A stretch of DNA of 36,395 nucleotides from Erysipelotrichaceae bacterium. Lineage in GTDB: Bacteria; Bacillota_I; Bacilli_A; Erysipelotrichales; Erysipelotrichaceae. Below, piece after piece: positions 31,335 through 36,395 of this stretch. Positions within the stretch are counted from its first letter, which is position 1, and each line of letters opens with the position of its first letter. The stretch is taken from NCBI GenBank assembly GCA_030523555.1, contig JAUNIH010000011.1, positions 1 through 36,395 on the forward strand, written 5' to 3'. Under the pieces are notes generated by a model. It made no database searches. It was not told the DNA's origin and saw only the letters and a list, made by a program, of their open reading frames with translations. Both the position numbers and the translations under genes were made by a program.

Positions 31335-32390
31335 ATGAACAAGATTGAAAAACTCTGTGAACTGATGAAAAAAGACGGTATCGATTACTGTCTGATAAGT
31401 GATCCTTCTGTCATTGCCTACTATACAGGTGACAGATTTATGCCGGGCGAAAGATTCTTATGTCTTAGTGTATCTGAAGATGGAAAGCTGAGATATTATC
31501 TTAATCTGCTTTTTCAGTATAAGAAGAATGAGATTGAGACATACTGGTATTCTGATGCGTATTCACCCATTGATGAACTATCAAAGAATATCAGCGGCAA
31601 TGTTGCCCTGGATAAGAATATGGTATCTAAGTTTGTCCTGGAACTGATGAGTAAGAATAAGGAATGTCATTATCTTGAGGGGACAGTTATTGATGAAGTA
31701 AAGGCCATCAAGGATATAGATGAGATAAAAAAGATGATAGCTTCAAGTAAACTCAATGACAGGGTTATGGAAGAAGTTGCGAAACTTATCGAAGTCGGTA
31801 AGAGTGAAAAGAAACTCGCTGAAGAAATCATGGCGAAGTTTAAAGAATATGGAAGTGAAGCAGAATCATTTTCACCGATTGTAGCCTATCATGATCACGC
31901 TGCAGACCCGCATGCGGAACCATCTGAAAGAGTATTAAAGGAAGGGGAAGCAGTGGTAGTCGACATGGGATGCGTACTGGATGATTACTGTTCCGATATG
32001 ACAAGAACCTTCTTTGTGAACAAGAATACGGAAAAAGAAATATATGATATCGTTTTAAAGGCGAATATGACTGCCGAAAAGATGATTAAACCCGGTATCA
32101 GATTCAGGGATATTGATATGGCGGCAAGAAAAGTCATTGAAGATGCAGGATATGGAGAATACTTTATACATCGCTTAGGACACGGTATTGGCAGAAGTGT
32201 TCATGAACCTTTTGATGTATCTTCTACTGATGAAGTTATCGTAAAGGAAGGAATGTGTTTCTCTATTGAACCTGGTATCTATATTCCCGGAAGAATAGGT
32301 ATCCGTATCGAAGATCTGGTATATGTTACCAAGGATGGGGTAGAAATACTCAATCATTATCCTAAAGACCAGGAAGTATTAAAGAGATAA
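31335..32390 (+). CDS. M24 family Xaa-Pro aminopeptidase/dipeptidase
   Basis: A 351-residue pita-bread metallopeptidase. The five metal ligands are Asp in VVVDMGCVLDDY, Asp in CSDMTRTFF, His in RLGHGIGRSVHEP, Glu in SIEPGIYIPG and Glu in GIRIEDLVYV. The N-terminal creatinase domain (ISDPSVIAYYTGDRF) matches YqhT/PepQ-type Xaa-Pro peptidases. It cleaves the bond before proline in short peptides, in the cytosol. It is a single gene between two terminators or structured leaders, with AAAGAAG before the ATG. Confidence 0.92.
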   Translation: MNKIEKLCELMKKDGIDYCLISDPSVIAYYTGDRFMPGERFLCLSVSEDGKLRYYLNLLFQYKKNEIETYWYSDAYSPIDELSKNISGNVALDKNMVSKFVLELMSKNKECHYLEGTVIDEVKAIKDIDEIKKMIASSKLNDRVMEEVAKLIEVGKSEKKLAEEIMAKFKEYGSEAESFSPIVAYHDHAADPHAEPSERVLKEGEAVVVDMGCVLDDYCSDMTRTFFVNKNTEKEIYDIVLKANMTAEKMIKPGIRFRDIDMAARKVIEDAGYGEYFIHRLGHGIGRSVHEPFDVSSTDEVIVKEGMCFSIEPGIYIPGRIGIRIEDLVYVTKDGVEILNHYPKDQEVLKR

Positions 32391-32409
32391 ACATTTATTA
32401 AAATATATA

Positions 32410-32453
32410 CTCATTATTATCAGTTTGGATGATACTCTGGTAAACTGAATGAG
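32410..32453 (+). other. Structured leader between the M24 peptidase gene and uppP
   Basis: CTCATT (32410-32415) pairs with AATGAG (32448-32453), and CAGTTT (32421-32426) with AAACTG (32442-32447). The result is a 12-bp stem with a 5-nt bulge and a 15-nt loop. No T run follows, so it is not a plain terminator. It ends 23 nt before the uppP start and could affect its translation, or protect the upstream 3' end. Confidence 0.45.
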
Positions 32454-32475
32454 TTGAGATAAGAAGGAGATTAAT

Positions 32476-33312
32476 ATGTTGGAAATATTAAAAGCCATAT
32501 TGTTCGGTATTGTTGAAGGCATTACAGAATGGCTGCCTGTCAGTTCCACCGGTCATATGATTATTCTTAATGAATTTGTAACGATGAACTGTTCAGCTGA
32601 CTTCTGGGAATTCTTCCTGGTGGTTATACAGCTTGGTGCGATTATTGCGGTTATCATTCTTTTCTGGGATTCGATTTTCCCTTTCCAGTTTAAGGATAAG
32701 AATAAACCGGTAATAAAGATGGAAACGATCATGTTATGGGTAAAGGTTGTGGTAGCCTGTATCCCGGCAGCTGTTGTCGGTATTCTGTTTGATGATGTTT
32801 TTGAAGCTCTGTTCTATCACGCCATACCTGTAGCCATAGCTTTAATTGTCTTTGGTGTATTGTTTATTGTGGTAGAAGAACTCAACAGGAATAAAAAGCC
32901 CCGCATCAAATCTTTAGATGATATCGGATTTAAAGAAGCTATAATTATCGGTATCTTCCAGCTTATTGCAGCAGTCTTCCCAGGTACTTCAAGATCTGGT
33001 GCGACAATTGTCGGTGCCTTAATGATTGGGGTATCAAGAAGTATTGCTTCGGAGTTTACCTTCATCATGGCTATTCCGGTTATGTTTGGTGCGAGCTTAT
33101 TAAAGGTTATCAAACTGGGACTCGCATTTACCGCAAATGAATTTATTTTACTTGCGGTAGGCATGATTGTAGCCTTTGTCGTATCATTACTGGTTATTAA
33201 GGCTTTAATGAACTTTGTGAAGAAACATAGTTTTACCTTCTTTGGATTCTACCGTATTATCCTGGGTATGATTATCATCGTTTTAGAAATAATGGGTGTA
33301 ATTACCGTATAA
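32476..33312 (+). CDS. uppP: Undecaprenyl-diphosphatase UppP (BacA)
   Basis: This 278-residue membrane enzyme recycles undecaprenyl diphosphate to the monophosphate carrier for cell-wall synthesis, and excess confers bacitracin resistance. Both signature loops are intact: GIVEGITEWLPVSSTGHMII near the N-terminus and VFPGTSRSGATIVGALMIG in the middle. About eight hydrophobic segments are seen. AAGGAG precedes ATG 32476. It stands alone, with a structured leader before it and a terminator after it. Confidence 0.96.
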   Translation: MLEILKAILFGIVEGITEWLPVSSTGHMIILNEFVTMNCSADFWEFFLVVIQLGAIIAVIILFWDSIFPFQFKDKNKPVIKMETIMLWVKVVVACIPAAVVGILFDDVFEALFYHAIPVAIALIVFGVLFIVVEELNRNKKPRIKSLDDIGFKEAIIIGIFQLIAAVFPGTSRSGATIVGALMIGVSRSIASEFTFIMAIPVMFGASLLKVIKLGLAFTANEFILLAVGMIVAFVVSLLVIKALMNFVKKHSFTFFGFYRIILGMIIIVLEIMGVITV

Positions 33313-33331
33313 TCTGTAGTATTATATAAAC

Positions 33332-33395
33332 AGTTAATCTTAGTTAACCGCAGGAATGCGGTTTTCTAAAAAAGATAAGTTAACTATAGTTAACT
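33332..33395 (+). promoter_or_regulatory. Two pairs of AGTTAA repeats upstream of the methyltransferase gene
   Basis: AGTTAA occurs at 33332 and 33342, exactly 10 bp apart, and AGTTAACT (itself a palindrome) at 33378 and 33388, again 10 bp apart. Copies one helical turn apart place binding sites on the same face of DNA. The second pair ends 13 nt before the ATG and next to the GAGGAG ribosome site; the first overlaps the uppP terminator. Confidence 0.45.
33346..33366 (+). terminator. Terminator after uppP
   Basis: AACCGCA and TGCGGTT pair around a GGAA tetraloop and continue into TTTC. The T run is short, so termination may be partial. Confidence 0.65.
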
Positions 33396-33407
33396 AGAGG
33401 AGATGAT

Positions 33408-34049
33408 ATGAACGATAAGGAATACAAGGAATTATCTATTAAAGAGTTTACGAAGGCAGCGCAAAGGTATGAAGGTAATCATGCGGGTGTCTATGAGATC
33501 TGCAAGAAAGACTATCCTGATATTTTAAAAGAACTCGAAAAAGAAGAATTTAATGATCTTTTAGATGCGGGATGCGGTCCGGCACCGATGATAGAGCTGT
33601 TATCCGAGAAATATCCTGATAAACACTATACAGGTCTAGATCTGACGCCGGCGATGATCGAACAGGCTAAAAAGAAGAATATACCCAATGCGGTATTTGT
33701 GGTAGGAGACTGTGAGAATTTTCCGTTTGATGATGAAAGCTTTGATGCGATAATCTGTTCCATGAGTTTTCATCATTATCCAAATCCGCAGGATTTCTTT
33801 AACAGTGTAAAAAGATGTCTTAAGCCTGGCGGAAGACTTATATTGAGGGATATGACATCCGATAATAAGGTATTACAGTGGATTGTAGATAATATCGAAA
33901 TGCCTTTTGCGCATCTGATCGGTAAAGGCGATTATAAAATGGCTAAAAGGAGTACAGTCTATGAATGTGCTCAAAAAGCTGGCTTGAAGGTTGAATCATT
34001 TGAGATCAGAAAAGGTATGAGACTTCATAGTGTCATAAGAAAAGTTTAA
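33408..34049 (+). CDS. Class I SAM-dependent methyltransferase
   Basis: A 213-residue Rossmann-fold methyltransferase. Motif I is LLDAGCGPAPMIELL, the acidic residue ending beta-2 is in YTGLDLTPAMIEQA, motif II is VVGDCENFPFDDESFD, and SFHHYPNPQDFFNSVKRCLKPGGRLILRD is the UbiE/Methyltransf_11 style C-terminal block. The substrate is not evident. GAGGAGATG before the start is a good ribosome site. The gene sits between repeated elements on both sides. Confidence 0.9.
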   Translation: MNDKEYKELSIKEFTKAAQRYEGNHAGVYEICKKDYPDILKELEKEEFNDLLDAGCGPAPMIELLSEKYPDKHYTGLDLTPAMIEQAKKKNIPNAVFVVGDCENFPFDDESFDAIICSMSFHHYPNPQDFFNSVKRCLKPGGRLILRDMTSDNKVLQWIVDNIEMPFAHLIGKGDYKMAKRSTVYECAQKAGLKVESFEIRKGMRLHSVIRKV

Positions 34050-34052
34050 AAC

Positions 34053-34162
34053 GGAAAAAATCCCTGAAATGTATCTAAAAGATACGGAAAAAATCCCTAT
34101 TTATAGTAAAAGTATCGGAAAAAATCCCTATTTTTAATTGAAAATCATGGAAAAAATCCCTA
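34053..34162 (+). repeat. Four phased copies of GGAAAAAATCCCT upstream of the DUF4143 ATPase gene
   Basis: Exact 13-bp copies start near 34053, 34086, 34117 and 34150, spaced 31-33 bp apart, about three helical turns. The core GGA-AAAAA-TCC has palindromic ends. Spacers vary, so this is not a minisatellite of identical long units. The last copy lies between a TTGAAA -35 and a TATAAT -10, so a bound protein would block the promoter. Nothing else occupies the gap after the methyltransferase gene. Confidence 0.8.
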
Positions 34163-34167
34163 TAATT
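34138..34167 (+). promoter_or_regulatory. Promoter of the DUF4143 ATPase, apparently leaderless
   Basis: TTGAAA and a perfect TATAAT, about 18 bp apart, are followed by only six bases before the ATG, with no Shine-Dalgarno. Initiation 6-7 nt past the -10 would start the mRNA at or beside the start codon. Positions may be off by one base. Confidence 0.6.
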
Positions 34168-34172
34168 AAGTT

Positions 34173-35525
34173 ATGTTAAGAAGAAAGATATCATCAGAGC
34201 TTCAAAGATGGTTAAATACCGATCATAAACTGCTGTATATTGTGGGGGCAAGACAGGTAGGTAAAACCTATATTCTGAAAAAACTGATAAATGATAATTT
34301 TGAAAACCGTGTATATGTGAATATTCTTGGTGATGCGCGTACATACAATGTCTTAAGAAAATCACAGAGTGCTCAGGATTTTATTGAAAGAATCATTAAT
34401 CTTTATCCGGTACTGGAAAAAGAAAACAGCGCTATCTTTATTGATGAAATACAGGTATTTTATGATGAAGACAGTTCATTGAAAGATAATAATGATAAAA
34501 AGATTTTTGATATTCTTACCTTGAGTAAAGAGATAGTGATTAATACAGATATCAGGTTTATCTTTTCGGGATCACTTTTAGGGTCTATAAGTTCTTCTGT
34601 AAGATCATTTCCAGAAGGATACTGTCTGATGTATCAGATGTATCCATTGGATTTTGAAGAGTTTATGTGGGCAAACGATATAAGTGAAAAGACCATCAGT
34701 GACCTGAAGTATTCGTTTGATAATCTTGAACCGGTCAAGGATTATGTTCATGATGATCTGATCAGACTCTATAAGATATATCTGATGGTTGGCGGTATGC
34801 CGGAAGCTGTTGCGACATATGTCGATAAACATAATTTCAATGATGTAGAAGCGGTTCATAAATCAATAGAAGAGTTTATTCAGTTTGATATAAGTCAGTA
34901 CGCACCTAAAAAAGACAAGATTCATATCAAAAATATCTATAAACTTCTTCCAAGTGAACTGAATAAGGAAAACAAGAGGTTTATTCTTTCGGATATAGAA
35001 TCCAAATCCAAAAACAACAAACTCGAGACAGCTTTTGAATGGATTCATGGTGCAGGTGTAAGTCTTCCTGTATACAATACGAGTTCGCCTGAGCTTCCTT
35101 TAGAAATTAACAAAAAGTCTACCCTGGTAAAAGTATTTCATGAAGATGTGGGTATTCTTACTTATCTGCTGTTTAAAGCTTCAGCCAAACTTTCACTGAT
35201 AGATGGTGATATCAGTATCAACTACGGTTCCATCTATGAAAATGCGGTAGCACAGTCTTTAAACAGTCATGGATTCCCGCTTTATTACTATAATTCCAAG
35301 AAACAGGGTGAACTTGATTTTATTATTGAATATGATAATTCTGTTTTACCGATAGAGGTTAAATCAGGAAAGGATTATCAGAAACATTCAGCACTCGATA
35401 ATATTATGAAGATAAAAGATTACAGGATAGAAAAAAGTTTTGTATTGTGTAATCAGAATCTTTATGTGGATGAAAATATCATATATCTTCCGATATATAT
35501 GGTAGATTTTATACAGAAAAGATAA
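34173..35525 (+). CDS. AAA ATPase with C-terminal DUF4143 domain
   Basis: A 450-residue protein of the family found in many copies in gut bacteria and archaea. The N-terminal AAA_14 domain has Walker A VGARQVGKTYIL and Walker B AIFIDEIQVF, with sensor FIFSGSLLGS. The C-terminal DUF4143 domain contains QGELDFIIEYDNSVLPIEVKSG, which has the D-(x)n-ExK spacing of PD-(D/E)xK nucleases. Family function is not established; links to defence or mobile elements are often proposed. It lacks a ribosome site and sits behind four phased repeats, an arrangement suited to tight repression. Confidence 0.88.
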   Translation: MLRRKISSELQRWLNTDHKLLYIVGARQVGKTYILKKLINDNFENRVYVNILGDARTYNVLRKSQSAQDFIERIINLYPVLEKENSAIFIDEIQVFYDEDSSLKDNNDKKIFDILTLSKEIVINTDIRFIFSGSLLGSISSSVRSFPEGYCLMYQMYPLDFEEFMWANDISEKTISDLKYSFDNLEPVKDYVHDDLIRLYKIYLMVGGMPEAVATYVDKHNFNDVEAVHKSIEEFIQFDISQYAPKKDKIHIKNIYKLLPSELNKENKRFILSDIESKSKNNKLETAFEWIHGAGVSLPVYNTSSPELPLEINKKSTLVKVFHEDVGILTYLLFKASAKLSLIDGDISINYGSIYENAVAQSLNSHGFPLYYYNSKKQGELDFIIEYDNSVLPIEVKSGKDYQKHSALDNIMKIKDYRIEKSFVLCNQNLYVDENIIYLPIYMVDFIQKR

Positions 35526-35543
35526 TTAAAGTGAGGAAAGTTT

Positions 35544-36395
35544 ATGTCAAAATATCTCATTAAAAATGTAAATATTCTTGATGGTACATATCAGATGAAA
35601 TTAAAAGAAGGATATGACATTCTGATTGAAGATGGAAAGATTGTAAAGATTGATCAGAATATATCCTATGAAGGAAAAGTGCTTGACGGGAAAGGCCAGT
35701 ATGTCATACCTGGTTTAATCAATCTTCATGTACATCTTCCAGCTACCGGCAAAGTAGGCAAAAAGAAACTTGGGGATTTAAGAGGACTCGTGAAGTTCAT
35801 GAAGTCCAATCCGATATGCAGAGAAATAGGTATAGGAATTGGTGCCTCAAGTGCGAAGATGGAACTATTATCAGGTGTTACAACTTTAAGAGCTGTTGGT
35901 GGTGTAAGTAATTTTGATACAAAACTGGCAGATAGAATTAAGAAAGGCAAAACTGCTGGTCCCAGAATTCTGGCATCAAATGAAGCGATATGTACGCCAG
36001 GCGGACATATGGAAGGTACCGTATCGGTGGCAGTCAATTCCGTCGAGGAAGCTGAAGATCTTGTAGAAAAGACGGCAAAAGATGGAGCGGATCTTATAAA
36101 ACTGATGATTACCGGTGGAGTGCTTGACTGTAAGGTCAAGGGTCATCCGGGAGATCTCAAGATGGATGAAGAAATGGTTAAGGCGTGCTGTGACAGGGCT
36201 CATGAACTGGGCCTAAAAGTGGCAGCGCATGTCGAAGGACCGGAAGGCGTCGAAATTGCGTGCCGGGCAGGGGTAGATACTATTGAACATGGAGCACCCC
36301 CAAGTGATGAGGCGATAAGTATTCTTAAAGAAAGAAACGGAGCCCTGGTATGTACCTTATCTCCTGCCATACCTTTATATAAGATTGATCCTAGT
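35544..36395 (+). CDS. Amidohydrolase, imidazolonepropionase/Xaa-Pro dipeptidase-like (runs off the window)
   Basis: The first 284 codons are present. YLIKNVNILDG, DGKIVKID and VIPGLINLHVHLP (metal-binding HxH) form the amidohydrolase start. GVTTLRAVGG follows, then LIKLMITGGV with the likely bridging Lys, and the metal His residues in VAAHVEG and TIEHGAPP. This resembles the imidazolonepropionase-like group that hydrolyses Xaa-Pro or other cyclic or peptide amides. GAGGAAAG before ATG 35544 sets the start, 18 nt after the ATPase gene. The C-terminal third lies outside the window. Confidence 0.88.
   Translation, partial: MSKYLIKNVNILDGTYQMKLKEGYDILIEDGKIVKIDQNISYEGKVLDGKGQYVIPGLINLHVHLPATGKVGKKKLGDLRGLVKFMKSNPICREIGIGIGASSAKMELLSGVTTLRAVGGVSNFDTKLADRIKKGKTAGPRILASNEAICTPGGHMEGTVSVAVNSVEEAEDLVEKTAKDGADLIKLMITGGVLDCKVKGHPGDLKMDEEMVKACCDRAHELGLKVAAHVEGPEGVEIACRAGVDTIEHGAPPSDEAISILKERNGALVCTLSPAIPLYKIDPS

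Noticed and set aside
34053-34162. CRISPR array
   Set aside because: The conserved unit is only 13 bp with spacers of 18-20 bp of similar AT-rich sequence, there are four copies, and no cas genes. Promoter overlap points to regulatory sites.

Overview
The window looks like chromosome from a low-GC Firmicute. An Erysipelotrichia-type gut commensal is my best guess, inferred from gene content and style and not from any rRNA. Pointers are the AGGAGG-type ribosome sites, short operons with ATGA overlaps, a T-rich hairpin terminator after almost every unit, a clostripain-family (C11) protease, and an incomplete oxidative TCA branch. Most of it is core metabolism. Accessory DNA is concentrated between about 4.6 and 10.6 kb.

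Layout. (1) 0-2.3 kb, minus strand: a four-helix membrane protein, Rho, and an 87-residue unknown. (2) 2.3-4.6 kb, plus strand: a nicotinate-to-NAD salvage operon (pncB, pncC, nadD). (3) 4.6-7.6 kb: an independent 49-residue small gene, then a complete IS605-type element (divergent tnpB and tnpA, hairpin ends, probable omega RNA) inserted just in front of a membrane-anchored DNA-entry-type nuclease. (4) 7.6-9.3 kb: Nudix hydrolase, and an araD-cytidine deaminase pair. (5) 9.3-10.4 kb: a structured RNA with its own promoter and terminator directly before a frameshifted DUF3800 gene. The DUF3800 gene ends where a YoeB/Txe toxin gene is cut off, while its RelB/DinJ antitoxin survives. (6) 10.4-12.7 kb: an XRE-HD (RelA/SpoT-hydrolase-like) fusion regulator with repeated operators, and an M20 peptidase. 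(7) 12.7-15.8 kb: a small gene with a CTT-TGA frame junction, a YnbB-family PLP enzyme, and two tandem HypB paralogues. (8) 15.8-20.6 kb: secreted or anchored C11 protease, then alpha/beta hydrolase, P-loop kinase and HAD phosphatase. (9) 20.6-24.4 kb: an AlbA/Schlafen-type regulator with an operator cluster, a polar amino acid ABC transporter, and tRNA-Leu(GAG). (10) 24.4-32.4 kb: a YjeF-N protein, aconitase-citrate synthase-isocitrate dehydrogenase (2-oxoglutarate/glutamate supply), a PEP-carboxykinase-like ATP-binding protein, and an M24 peptidase. (11) 32.4-36.4 kb: UppP, a methyltransferase, an AAA/DUF4143 ATPase behind four phased 13-bp repeats, and an amidohydrolase that runs off the end.

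The strongest candidates for unusual biology are the RNA-DUF3800 locus with its interrupted toxin gene, and the phased repeats overlapping an apparently leaderless promoter of the DUF4143 ATPase. Next come the possible +1 frameshift small gene and the XRE-HD regulator with its operator set. All functions are read from sequence by eye; no database search was run.
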